Positions 1 through 7,754 of a stretch of 16,638 nucleotides of DNA are shown here, piece by piece (position 1 is the first letter of the stretch; each line of letters starts with the position of its first letter). The translations under genes and the position numbers were made by a program. The stretch is from Anaerolineales bacterium (lineage in GTDB: Bacteria; Chloroflexota; Anaerolineae; Anaerolineales; JABWBV01): contig JALUWE010000106.1 of the NCBI GenBank assembly GCA_027019845.1, positions 1-16,638 on the forward strand. The letters are read 5' to 3'. The notes under the pieces were generated by a model that ran no database searches, was not told the DNA's origin, and saw only the letters and a program-made list of their open reading frames with translations.

Positions 1-1
1 T

Positions 2-58
2 ATCTGCATGCTGTGCCATTTCCTGGCAAAACATTTATGCTTTCTGGAGGATAACTGA
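2..58 (+). CDS. possible 3' end of an upstream gene (partial)
   Basis: The frame starting at base 2 encodes about 18 residues with three cysteines, beginning I-C-M-L-C-H, and stops at a TGA that overlaps the ATG of the next gene (TGATG, 56-60). That junction resembles the stop/start overlaps seen elsewhere in this locus, which is why this frame is preferred. Another frame also ends here with TAA at 52-54, so the choice is uncertain. The stretch is too short to recognise a family. If the upstream genes are sHdr genes, a cysteine-containing tail would fit, but that is a guess. Confidence 0.2.
   Translation: MCMLCHFLAKHLCFLEDN
46..50 (+). promoter_or_regulatory. ribosome binding site of lbpA1
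   Basis: A strong GGAGG lies 7 nt before the ATG at 58 and fixes the start of the first lipoate-binding protein. Confidence 0.7.
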
Positions 59-498
59 TGGCAACCGCCAACAACTGCAACGTCCCTGAAGATTTGTACT
101 ACTGGGTGCGCGAACACGTCTGGGTGCGCCCGGAGGACGACGGCACCATCACCATCGGCATGACCGACGCGGCCCAGCATCTGGCCGGTATCATCGTGAC
201 TGCCACGCCCAAAAAAGAAGGCCGCAAGGTCAAAAAAGGCCGCAGCACCGGCACGGTAGAGAGCGGTAAATGGGTCGGCCCGATCAAATCGCCGGTCAAC
301 GGCGTGATCGTGGCCGCTAACGAGGCCGTGTCCGCCAACCCCAAAATTCTGAACAGCGACCCCTACGGCGAAGGCTGGTTCGTGCGCATCCAGCCCAACG
401 ATTGGGAAGCCGATAAAGCCGACTTGCTCACCGGCCAGGAAGCCGTCACCGCCTACGAAGCTTTCCTGAAAGAAGAAGGCATCGACTGCGGCGCGTAG
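58..498 (+). CDS. lbpA: lipoate-binding protein, GcvH-like (LbpA type)
   Basis: A 146-aa GcvH-fold lipoyl carrier. The lipoyl-lysine hairpin is clear: V-E-S-G-K-W-V-G-P with Lys71 as the attachment site, preceded by the H-V-W-V-R and G-M-T-D-A-A-Q stretches typical of GcvH. The W-V-G-P after the lysine and a C-terminal extension ending in a cysteine (Cys144) resemble the LbpA proteins that serve the sulfur-oxidising heterodisulfide-reductase-like (sHdr) pathway, rather than a glycine-cleavage H protein. Context supports this: no glycine cleavage genes are nearby, a second LbpA-like gene follows 22 nt downstream, and a lipoate ligase lies in the same locus. In the sHdr pathway LbpA is thought to carry sulfur intermediates on its dithiol lipoyl arm (family knowledge). 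The start is set by GGAGG at 46-50. A generic GcvH is the alternative. Confidence 0.85.
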   Translation: MATANNCNVPEDLYYWVREHVWVRPEDDGTITIGMTDAAQHLAGIIVTATPKKEGRKVKKGRSTGTVESGKWVGPIKSPVNGVIVAANEAVSANPKILNSDPYGEGWFVRIQPNDWEADKADLLTGQEAVTAYEAFLKEEGIDCGA

Positions 499-520
499 CG
501 GTTTTCCGTGATTATTCGCC

Positions 521-970
521 ATGCTCTACTACGGCTGCGACATCCCCGAAGACTACTACTACCACCCGGATTACGATTGCTGGGTGCGTTTCGAGCCGGA
601 CGGCACGGCCACCATGGGCATGACCGACATCGCCCAGACCCTGGCTGGAAAAGTGCTCTACCTGCGCTTCAAACGCCCTGGCCGTAAGATCAAGGCCGGA
701 CGGAGCGCGGCCACCATCGAGAGTGCAAAATGGGTCGGCCCGTTCGTCGTACCCTTCGACGTGGAGCTGCTGGAAACCAACGAACGCACCTTCGAGCGTG
801 ATATTCTGATCGCCAACAAAGACCCCTACGGCGAAGGGTGGCTGATCAAGGTGCGCCCGGCCGATCCGGAAGCCGCGCGGCAGTCCCTGATCACCGGCCA
901 GGAAGCCTTCGAACATTTCAAAAAGAAGATCGAAGCCAACAAAATCAACTGCTTCCGCTGTGTGGACTGA
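521..970 (+). CDS. second lipoate-binding protein, divergent LbpA/GcvH-like
   Basis: A 149-aa paralogue of the preceding protein. It keeps the fold and the lipoylation motif, here I-E-S-A-K-W-V-G-P with Lys70, plus G-M-T-D-I-A-Q and the D-P-Y-G-E-G-W stretch shared with the first copy. It differs in a tyrosine-rich N-terminus (P-E-D-Y-Y-Y-H-P) and a C-terminus with two cysteines (N-C-F-R-C-V-D). Divergence between adjacent copies suggests different partners rather than a recent duplication. It follows the first gene by 22 nt and runs to 4 nt before the next likely start, so it belongs to the same operon. The ATG at 521 has only a weak ribosome binding site, which suggests coupling to the upstream gene. 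It is likely another sulfur carrier for sHdr-type oxidation; glycine cleavage is less likely. Confidence 0.8.
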   Translation: MLYYGCDIPEDYYYHPDYDCWVRFEPDGTATMGMTDIAQTLAGKVLYLRFKRPGRKIKAGRSAATIESAKWVGPFVVPFDVELLETNERTFERDILIANKDPYGEGWLIKVRPADPEAARQSLITGQEAFEHFKKKIEANKINCFRCVD

Positions 971-974
971 AGGG

Positions 975-1832
975 ATGCTCACCTTTTCCGCCTACCAGCG
1001 GTTTGCGGCTGATTTTGCCGTGGATCGGGAGCTGATTCGGGGCTGCATGGCGGCCTGCGAACCGCTGGTGATCGAAGCCCTGTCCGTGTACGCGCAACGC
1101 GCGCTGTGGCGCGGTTCCCTGCCGGTCTACCCCCGCCTCACCACCCCGCAGGATAACGGCGGTTGGGGGCACCTCATGCCCCTGTGGTTCCAACCGCACG
1201 AGCGTCCCGTTCCCTTTCACACCCTGGACAACTGGGGCCTGTTCGCGCTGGTGTACCGCGCCAGTTTCGGCGATTCCCCGGAAGCGCAGGAGTTGGCCGC
1301 CCGCGTTTTCCATGTCCAAAACCTGGTACGCCTGGTGGCCGGGGCAGACATGCTGATCCCCTTCCTGCCCTCCACCCAGGGGCAGGGGTATTTTTTCCGG
1401 CACGGGATGCTGCCCTTCCTGCTTTCCATCCTGTGGTTCGACGAACCGACCCGCACGGACTGGCTGCGCCTGCACGAGTTGGGCGCCCGCCGCTTCGTCC
1501 AGGAACGGCAGCTGGCCGCACACCCCGACCCGATCACCTGGCTGGCCGAACGAGAGTTCGCAATCTTCGCCCGTCTGGAGCGCAACAGCATTCACCACGA
1601 CCGGGAGGTGGCTGCTTTCCTGAGCGATACATCCCCGGACTCGCTTCTACATCTCTACCGCGACCTGTTCGGCGCGCTCAACCTGGGCGTGACCGCGCTG
1701 GCACACCACTACCAACCCAAACCGCTGGACGCCTGGCGCACCTGGTTCTACCAGGAGATCAGCTTCCCCTACCGCCTGCCGGAGTACGCCGCGGATGCCA
1801 TCACCGCGTTCTTGAACCAAGCGCATGAATGA
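975..1832 (+). CDS. unrecognised helical protein of the lbpA operon
   Basis: About 285 aa. I do not recognise a family. The sequence is rich in Leu, Ala, Arg, His and Trp, looks mostly alpha-helical and soluble, and has no signal peptide or Cys metal motif. It has repeated aromatic/His patches (W-G-H-L-M-P-L-W-F near the N-terminus, H-H-Y-Q-P near the C-terminus). I chose the ATG at 975, 4 nt after the previous stop with GAAGGG just before it; a GTG at 960 in the same frame would overlap the previous gene and adds five residues. The 3' end overlaps the next start by 8 nt. The tight packing between lipoate carriers and the ligase suggests an accessory role in the same sulfur pathway, but nothing in the sequence shows a reaction. 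Its all-helical make-up recalls TorD-like chaperones, though I see no TorD motif. Confidence 0.75.
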   Translation: MLTFSAYQRFAADFAVDRELIRGCMAACEPLVIEALSVYAQRALWRGSLPVYPRLTTPQDNGGWGHLMPLWFQPHERPVPFHTLDNWGLFALVYRASFGDSPEAQELAARVFHVQNLVRLVAGADMLIPFLPSTQGQGYFFRHGMLPFLLSILWFDEPTRTDWLRLHELGARRFVQERQLAAHPDPITWLAEREFAIFARLERNSIHHDREVAAFLSDTSPDSLLHLYRDLFGALNLGVTALAHHYQPKPLDAWRTWFYQEISFPYRLPEYAADAITAFLNQAHE

Positions 1833-2445
1833 CCGCTTCCGAAGCACCGTCCAGACCATCCACCAGGAACTGGACAGCCCGCAACCCGACCGGGAAAAAC
1901 TGGCCTTGCTGGCGCGCGCCATGCGCTGGCAAGTCACCACCGAGAGGGACGTGCTCCAGGCTGTCTTGAGGCTGGGCGAGCGAGTGCGCGGCAAATCCAC
2001 TCCCGGCTTTTGGGCGGTGGAACAGGCCGTATTGGAGATTTTTTGCGATCACGCCCAGGCCGAACATTTGCCGTTTCTGCTGGCCGTGTTCCGTACTCGC
2101 GGCAAACACGGCGACGACCGCCGCCGCCTGGCCCTGCAAGGGTTGAGCCGTATCGCCGCCCACACCGCGCACCAGGACGCGTTCCAGGCATTGGAATCCG
2201 GGTTGCACCATCCCAAGCAGGACACCCGCGGTTGGGCCATCGGCTTCATCGCCAGCGCGTATGCCTACCGCAACCAGCCGCTGCCCATTAGCGTCACCGA
2301 ACGGTTGTGGGTGATGGCGCTGGACGACAAGAGCATGGACGTGCGCGTCGAAGCCGCCACCACCCTGGCCGAATACGGCCTGGTGCCGCCGTCGCTCGTC
2401 CAAGAGGTGATCGCCGAAGCGCAGGCGCACGAAGACCACCCATGA
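1825..2445 (+). CDS. HEAT-like repeat protein
   Basis: 206 aa, predicted soluble and built of paired helices. The segments L-A-L-Q-G-L-S-R-I-A-A-H, W-A-I-G-F-I-A-S-A-Y-A and D-V-R-V-E-A-A-T-T-L-A-E-Y-G have the D-x-R-x-x-A-A-x-x-L pattern of HEAT/PBS-lyase-like repeats, which usually form protein-binding scaffolds. No catalytic motif is visible. The start overlaps the end of the preceding gene by 8 nt and the stop overlaps the next ATG (ATGA at 2442-2445), so translation is probably coupled on both sides. In this setting it could be a scaffold or chaperone for the lipoate-binding or Hdr-like proteins; this is inference from position only. Confidence 0.75.
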   Translation: MNDRFRSTVQTIHQELDSPQPDREKLALLARAMRWQVTTERDVLQAVLRLGERVRGKSTPGFWAVEQAVLEIFCDHAQAEHLPFLLAVFRTRGKHGDDRRRLALQGLSRIAAHTAHQDAFQALESGLHHPKQDTRGWAIGFIASAYAYRNQPLPISVTERLWVMALDDKSMDVRVEAATTLAEYGLVPPSLVQEVIAEAQAHEDHP

Positions 2446-2795
2446 GCCAACCACACGCACATCCCGGCGGCATCGAAAAACTCAACGAAATGCGCCTGCT
2501 GGGCACGCTCAAGTCGCTCTCCGCGCTGCTGAGCGAACACGGCGTGGAAAAGTGGGCGGATTGGTTCGCCAGCGACCTGCGGGATTACCTGGAGGCGCAA
2601 GGCCCGCCCCGTCAGGTGGCGCGGCAGCGTGCGGTGATCGAGCATATCTTGATGGCCTTTGGCGGCATGAGCGCGTTCCGCACCCTCACGCTTCCCGATC
2701 AGCAGGCCAACCAGCGCCTGCAACAGCTCTCCGAGCAGCTCTGGCTGGCCGCCCGCGGTGTGCAGGCCTACCTCGCCAATCTGGAAGTTGATTGA
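2442..2795 (+). CDS. small conserved-looking protein, function unknown
   Basis: 117 aa starting at the ATG that overlaps the previous stop by 4 nt (ATGA). It has two helical halves: L-G-T-L-K-S-L-S-A-L-L-S-E-H-G with W-A-D-W-F, and a conserved-looking H-I-L-M-A-F-G-G-M-S-A-F block near residues 68-80. The FGGM block with the upstream H-G-V-E-K-W-A-D-W resembles a small domain-of-unknown-function family I recall (DUF6966-like), but I cannot verify that. A longer open frame upstream of 2442 is a shadow of the HEAT gene. It closes the first gene block; the following 192 nt are a repeat-rich spacer. Confidence 0.7.
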   Translation: MSQPHAHPGGIEKLNEMRLLGTLKSLSALLSEHGVEKWADWFASDLRDYLEAQGPPRQVARQRAVIEHILMAFGGMSAFRTLTLPDQQANQRLQQLSEQLWLAARGVQAYLANLEVD

Positions 2796-2987
2796 AGAGC
2801 GAAAATCGCAAGTTACCCAATTACCCATCCTTCGACTACGAGCGGCTGCGCCGCCCTTCGCTCAGGATGCAATTACCCAATTACTCAATTACCCAATTAC
2901 CAATCCCCATCCTTCGACTACGAGCGGACTTCGTCCACCCTCCGCTCAGGATGTAATTACCCAATTCCAAACTCGAAAGGACTTCCC
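2796..2987 (+). repeat. repeat-filled spacer: paired 44-46 nt hairpin units in AATTACCC tracts
   Basis: This spacer holds two related units, 2826-2869 and 2908-2953. Both begin CATCCTTCGACTACGAGCGG and end CTCAGGATG, so each can fold on CATCCT/AGGATG ends; the second also has AGCGG/CCGCT inner pairing. Between and around them run copies of an AATTACCC-like 8-mer (about 2812-2825, 2871-2905, 2954-2966). The unit resembles the widespread TTCGAC...CTCAGGA palindromes found in many bacterial genomes. The hairpins could stop or attenuate transcription or protect RNA ends, but there is no T run after them. The ribosome binding site of the next gene (GAAAGGA, 2975-2981) follows immediately. Confidence 0.7.
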
Positions 2988-4055
2988 ATGAGAAAAATCC
3001 GCCTTCTCGACCTCGGTTCCCTCTCCCCTCTGCGCTCGCAAACCGTGTACCACGCCGCGGCGTATGCCCTCCAGGAAGATTCGCCCGACACCATCATCCT
3101 GGTCAACTCCAACCGGCCCTACGTGTGCATCGGCTTTCACCAGGACCTGGAGAAAGAAGTGGACCTGGACTTTTGCCGGGCGCATGATTTGCCCGTGCTG
3201 CGCCGCGAAGTGGGCGGCGGCGCGGTCTACCTGGACGACAACCAGGTCTTCACCCAGTGGATTTTCCAACCCGATCATTTGCCCGCCTCCCTGGAGGAGC
3301 GTTTCGAACTCTACATTCGTCCGCTGGTCGAGACCTACCAGGCCCTGGGCATCGACGCCTACCACCGCCCGGTCAACGACATCCATGTGGGCGGCAAGAA
3401 GATCGGCGGCACGGGCGCAGCACAGATGGGCCGCGCCGAAGTGGTGGTCGGCAGCCTGATGTTCGATTTCGACAAGGCCACCATGGCCAAAGTGCTCAAA
3501 GTGCCCTCCGAGAAGATGCGCGACAAAATCTTCGAAAGCCTGGAGCAGTACATGACCACCATGCGCGAGCTGCTCGACGAACCGGTAGACCGCCAGGCCG
3601 TCAAAGACCTGTACATCCAAAAGTGCGCCGAGGCTCTGAACGCCGAGATCGTGCCCGGCGAGTGGACGGAAGAAGAAGAGCGCATCGCCACAGAACTGGA
3701 CGCCCGCTTCACCTCCGATGAATGGCTCTACCAGAAAGGCGGCCTGCGCCAGATCGGCGTCAAAATTCACGAAGATGTGCGCGTGGTGGAGGCGGCCTTC
3801 AAGGCTCCCGGCGGCTTGATCCGAGTGACCGCCCGCCTGCGCGAGGGCCGCATCGACGATCTCTCCATCAGCGGCGACTTCACCGTGTTGCCTGCCTTCG
3901 CCATCGGCTCGCTGGAGCAGGCCGTGCGCGGCCTCAGCGCCCGCCGCGACTCGCTCGTCAGCCGCATCCAGGAGGTCTACCGCGCCCTGAACATCCAATC
4001 CCCCGGCGTCACCCCCGAAGACTTCACCACCGCCATCCTCAACGCCGCCGGCTGA
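2988..4055 (+). CDS. lplA: lipoate-protein ligase with C-terminal accessory domain (sLpl(AB)-like)
   Basis: 355 aa, starting at an ATG 6 nt after GAAAGGA. It would activate lipoate with ATP and attach it to a carrier lysine. Visible motifs are R-R-E-V-G-G-G-A-V-Y-L-D (residues 72-83, lipoyl-AMP binding loop) and N-D-I-H-V-G-G-K-K-I-G-G (130-141) with the conserved lysine of the K-I-x-G element (Lys138). The last ~120 residues carry an LplB-like accessory domain (G-L-R-Q-I-G-V-K-I-H... to D-F-T-V-L-P), so both halves are fused as in classical LplA and in the sLpl(AB) ligases dedicated to sHdr-pathway LbpA. Position close to two LbpA genes supports the dedicated role. The partner lipoyl synthases (LipS1/LipS2) are not in the window. 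Confidence 0.88.
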   Translation: MRKIRLLDLGSLSPLRSQTVYHAAAYALQEDSPDTIILVNSNRPYVCIGFHQDLEKEVDLDFCRAHDLPVLRREVGGGAVYLDDNQVFTQWIFQPDHLPASLEERFELYIRPLVETYQALGIDAYHRPVNDIHVGGKKIGGTGAAQMGRAEVVVGSLMFDFDKATMAKVLKVPSEKMRDKIFESLEQYMTTMRELLDEPVDRQAVKDLYIQKCAEALNAEIVPGEWTEEEERIATELDARFTSDEWLYQKGGLRQIGVKIHEDVRVVEAAFKAPGGLIRVTARLREGRIDDLSISGDFTVLPAFAIGSLEQAVRGLSARRDSLVSRIQEVYRALNIQSPGVTPEDFTTAILNAAG

Positions 4056-4062
4056 TACACAC

Positions 4063-4108
4063 CTCACTGACCACTGAATACTGAATACTGAACACTGACC
4101 ACTGAACC
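4063..4108 (+). repeat. short tandem repeat, ACTGAAYA-like units
   Basis: The gap between the ligase and the Sec-DsbA gene is almost wholly an imperfect tandem array of 7-8 nt units (ACTGACC, ACTGAATA, ACTGAACA). It runs right up to the ATG at 4109, leaving no recognisable Shine-Dalgarno sequence, so translation of the next gene may rely on coupling or on the array itself. Confidence 0.75.
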
Positions 4109-4729
4109 ATGCCCACCCACCTCACCATCTACTCCGATTTCCTCTGACCGTTCTGCTACGTCGGCCAGGCGCGGGCCGAGCGATTACAGCGCGAATACGA
4201 TGTGGTCGTCAACTGGCTTCCGGTCGAGATTCACCCGGAAATACCGCCGGAAGGATTGCAGTTGCCCGCGCACGTTCGGGCGCACTTCGGCGGCGCGTCC
4301 GAGTATTTGCGCCAGCAAGCCCAAGAGGCCGGGATGGAAATGGTGGTGCCGGAAGTGATCCCCAACTCCCGCCGCGCGCTGGAAGCCGCGGAATATGCCC
4401 GCGAACAGGGCAAACACCCCGCGTTCCACAAAGCCGTATTTCACAAACTGTACGCTGAAGGCCAGGACATCGCCCGCTGGGAAGTGCTGCGCGACGCGGC
4501 CGAGATGGTCGGGTTAGATTCCAATGAGATGCAACGCAAAACCGGGAGCGGTGCTTACACAGCCTTCGTAGACGCGCAAAAAGCCCGCCTGATCTCCCTG
4601 GGCGCCACCGGTGTTCCCCTCTTCGTTTTCGACGACAAATACGTCATCATCGGCCTGCGCCCGTATGAGGCCTTTCAAGAAGTCATGGCGCATTTGAGCA
4701 AGGAGAAGGGAGTAAGGAGTAAGGAGTAA
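4109..4729 (+). CDS. FrnE/DsbA-family thiol oxidoreductase, putative selenoprotein (UPFC active site)
   Basis: 206 aa if the TGA at 4145-4147 is read as selenocysteine (residue 13). The N-terminus reads L-T-I-Y-S-D-F-L-U-P-F-C-Y-V-G-Q, matching the FrnE-like DsbA pattern S-D-F-x-C-P-F-C-Y-x-G with the first active-site Cys replaced by TGA. The frame continues without another stop for 194 codons, with the cis-proline loop T-G-V-P (Pro170) before F-V-F-D-D-K-Y and the terminal helix, so the thioredoxin fold with its helical insert is complete. There is no signal peptide; it should be cytoplasmic. A perfect 6-bp hairpin follows the TGA at SECIS spacing. A start after the TGA would remove the active site and the first strand. 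The last residues (K-G-V-R-S-K-E) are encoded by the downstream repeat tract. The alternative is a nonsense mutation or sequencing error. Confidence 0.8.
4145..4147 (+). other. in-frame TGA, probable selenocysteine codon
   Basis: This TGA occupies the position of the first cysteine of the C-P-F-C redox motif. TGA differs from TGC/TGT by one base, and selenocysteine in U-x-x-C sites is known in thioredoxin-fold proteins. No frameshift is present on either side. Confidence 0.75.
4161..4179 (+). promoter_or_regulatory. candidate bacterial SECIS hairpin (DsbA-like gene)
   Basis: TCGGCC (4161-4166) pairs perfectly with GGCCGA (4174-4179) around a 7-nt loop, AGGCGCG. The loop begins 19 nt after the TGA, within the 16-37 nt range described for bacterial SECIS elements, and has AGG at its 5' side like the AGGUCU loop of E. 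coli fdhF (from memory). Two more pairs (4160-4181, 4159-4182) are possible across a one-base bulge. Confidence 0.65.
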
Positions 4730-4845
4730 GGAGTAAGGAGAAGGGAGCCACTCCCTATCCCTAATCCCTATCCCTAATCCCTATCCCTATCCCTATCCCT
4801 ATCCCTATCCCCATCCCCATCCCTATCCCTATCCCCTCTCTCTAT
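4700..4845 (+). repeat. purine then pyrimidine repeat tract (GTAAGGA)n / (CCCTAT)n
   Basis: From about 4700 to 4747 the plus strand is made of GTAAGGA-type heptamers; from about 4751 to 4838 it switches to CCCTAT and CCCTAA units. A small hairpin GGGAG/CTCCC (4743-4755) sits at the switch. The purine part encodes the C-terminal tail of the Sec-DsbA protein, whose stop lies inside it (4727-4729). The tract ends about 15 nt before the next ATG. Confidence 0.85.
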
Positions 4846-4854
4846 CGTTTCATT

Positions 4855-5235
4855 ATGGACGTCTCAGACGAGTCCCGAACCGCCATTCTCCAATGGTGCC
4901 AATACCACTACGGGGACAATCTGGTGGGCCTGGCGTTTTTTGACCCGCGGATAGCTGACCCTCACTATCCGAGCGGGGATATCAACGTCTTGCTGATCGT
5001 GCGGTCTGCGCCTGCTGAGGCCCGGGAGCGGTACGATGTGGTTGCCGAGGAACTGGTCAAAAACCTGATACCGGAGAAGAGCCTGACCTGCCGCATCCAG
5101 ACAGCCGGTGAATTGTACGATCTGGTGATGTTGCGATTGCCCCTGGCGGAGATTTATCTCACTGAACTTGAAATTGTCTACGATCCTCACAATGTGTTGC
5201 ACAACGCGCGTGTAACGTTGTCAGAAGGGACGTAG
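4855..5235 (+). CDS. degenerate nucleotidyltransferase-fold (MNT-like) small protein
   Basis: 126 aa. The middle reads G-L-A-F-F-D-P-R-I-A-D-P-H-Y-P-S-G-D-I-N-V-L-L-I-V, which lines up with the nucleotidyltransferase signature G-S-x-A-R-G...S-D-I-D-L-L-V-V. The G-S pair is replaced by F-D and the second metal-binding Asp by Asn, so the fold may be kept while transferase activity is probably lost or altered. The rest fits the small MNT domain size. There is no HEPN partner next to it, so an ordinary HEPN/MNT toxin-antitoxin pair is unlikely. No Shine-Dalgarno sequence is visible before the ATG. It lies 2 nt before the Rieske gene and is probably co-transcribed with it. Function unknown. Confidence 0.6.
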   Translation: MDVSDESRTAILQWCQYHYGDNLVGLAFFDPRIADPHYPSGDINVLLIVRSAPAEARERYDVVAEELVKNLIPEKSLTCRIQTAGELYDLVMLRLPLAEIYLTELEIVYDPHNVLHNARVTLSEGT

Positions 5236-5237
5236 CG

Positions 5238-5915
5238 ATGTCCAACACGCTGGTAGTCGTGACGCGCAACCCCCTGGTGCAGCGCAACCTGGAGCGCATC
5301 GCCGCGCAGATGGGGCTGGCATACGAACGGGGGGAATCCTTCGAGCGGGTGGCGGCGCGGCCGGACGCGCCTCTGGCGGTGGTGGTCGAACTGGAGGCCG
5401 CAGGCGCGTTGGAGGCAGTGGGGCGCATGGCCGAACAATGGCCGCGCACCCTGCTGGCGGGTTTCGTCTCGCTGCCCGATCCGGATTTGTGGCTGGCGGG
5501 GGAGCGGGCCGGCTGCCATCTGGTTGCCACGCGCGGCGCGCTGCCCGCACAACTGCGCAAAAAACTGCAACGCTGGAAAGAACAGCCCGGGGGACGGTTG
5601 CTGCGCTTGTTCAGCCTGGCCGACGTTGCCGGGCGCCTGGGGCTGGTGCAGCGGCTGGAAGACACCCCCGTCGGCCCGCTGGCGATCTACCACATCGGCG
5701 GGGTGGTCTATGCCGCGCAGGATACCTGCCCGCACGCCGGCGCGCAGCTCTCTCGCGGGGAACTCAGCCTGGACCACGCGGTGATCACCTGCCCCCAACA
5801 CGGCAGCCGCTTCGACGTGCGCACCGGTGAACGCCTGCGCGGCCCGGCAGATTTGGGCATCCGAACCTTCCGCGTGGTGATCGAAAACGCGGAAGTGTTC
5901 TTGCAGTTGGAATAA
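5238..5915 (+). CDS. Rieske [2Fe-2S] domain protein with N-terminal receiver-like domain
   Basis: 225 aa. The C-terminal ~100 residues form a Rieske ferredoxin-type domain: C-P-H-A-G (Cys164, His166) and C-P-Q-H-G (Cys185, His188), the four ligands of a [2Fe-2S] cluster, followed by the usual R-F-D-V-R-T-G-E strand. The N-terminal ~110 residues begin with a strand (T-L-V-V-V-T-R-N-P-L-V-Q-R-N-L) and have the alternating strand/helix pattern of a response-regulator receiver, but I cannot find a clear phospho-acceptor set, so it is best called receiver-like. There is no signal or membrane segment, so it should act in the cytoplasm as an electron carrier or sensor. AGAAGGGA before the ATG supports the start. 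It precedes the Fe-S/NrfD molybdoenzyme block, to which it may pass or sense electrons (inference). Confidence 0.8.
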   Translation: MSNTLVVVTRNPLVQRNLERIAAQMGLAYERGESFERVAARPDAPLAVVVELEAAGALEAVGRMAEQWPRTLLAGFVSLPDPDLWLAGERAGCHLVATRGALPAQLRKKLQRWKEQPGGRLLRLFSLADVAGRLGLVQRLEDTPVGPLAIYHIGGVVYAAQDTCPHAGAQLSRGELSLDHAVITCPQHGSRFDVRTGERLRGPADLGIRTFRVVIENAEVFLQLE

Positions 5916-5981
5916 CGGTTTTGGCACAGAGATGTTCATGGAAATGCACCGCTCGTGTACCCTTGTACCCTTCTAATCGAG

Positions 5982-5987
5982 GAGCGA
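5982..5987 (+). promoter_or_regulatory. ribosome binding site of the Fe-S/NrfD fusion gene
   Basis: A GAGGAGCGAG stretch just before the ATG at 5990 decides this start over an in-frame upstream start at 5921, whose extra 23 residues are not Fe-S-protein-like. Confidence 0.6.
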
Positions 5988-5989
5988 GA

Positions 5990-7609
<1,620 letters not shown>

Positions 7610-7658
7610 GTGTGTTATCATCCAAACCGGATCGGCCTGCGTAATATTGAGGTAACAG

Positions 7659-7754
7659 ATGACCGGAGAACCCTCCCCCTTTCGAGCGGCCATCGAGGCG
7701 GTCGAGAAAGAAATTTTGCTTCTGGCAGTTGGCACACACGACGAGGTGTATTGA
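7659..7754 (+). CDS. possible 31-aa small protein upstream of the molybdoenzyme
   Basis: A short frame with ATG at 7659, preceded by GAGGTAA, encodes about 31 residues (M-T-G-E-P-S-P-F-R-A-A-I-E-A-V-E-K-E..., ending D-E-V-Y). Its stop overlaps the ATG of the molybdoenzyme gene (TGATG, 7752-7756), the coupling pattern used elsewhere here. Third-position bases are GC-rich like the neighbours and a single amphipathic helix is plausible. It may be a real subunit-like peptide or only a leader that couples translation. No family is recognised. Confidence 0.4.
   Translation: MTGEPSPFRAAIEAVEKEILLLAVGTHDEVY

Noticed and set aside
968..1009. Possible selenocysteine readthrough at the TGA ending the second lbpA gene
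   Set aside because: Readthrough would add only 13 unrelated residues before another stop, and the next gene starts 4 nt later; it is a normal stop.
2826..2953. Intrinsic terminators
   Set aside because: The units can fold but no T run follows on the plus strand, so termination is only a possibility.
2758..2991. 77-codon plus-strand frame over the spacer repeats
   Set aside because: It consists of translated repeat words and overlaps the end of the preceding gene in another frame; no ribosome binding site.
2946..4067. 373-codon open frame on the minus strand
   Set aside because: Antisense to the lipoate ligase, whose motifs are unmistakable.
5921..5989. Longer N-terminus for the Fe-S/NrfD fusion
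   Set aside because: The extra 23 residues are not family-like and the strong ribosome binding site lies before 5990.
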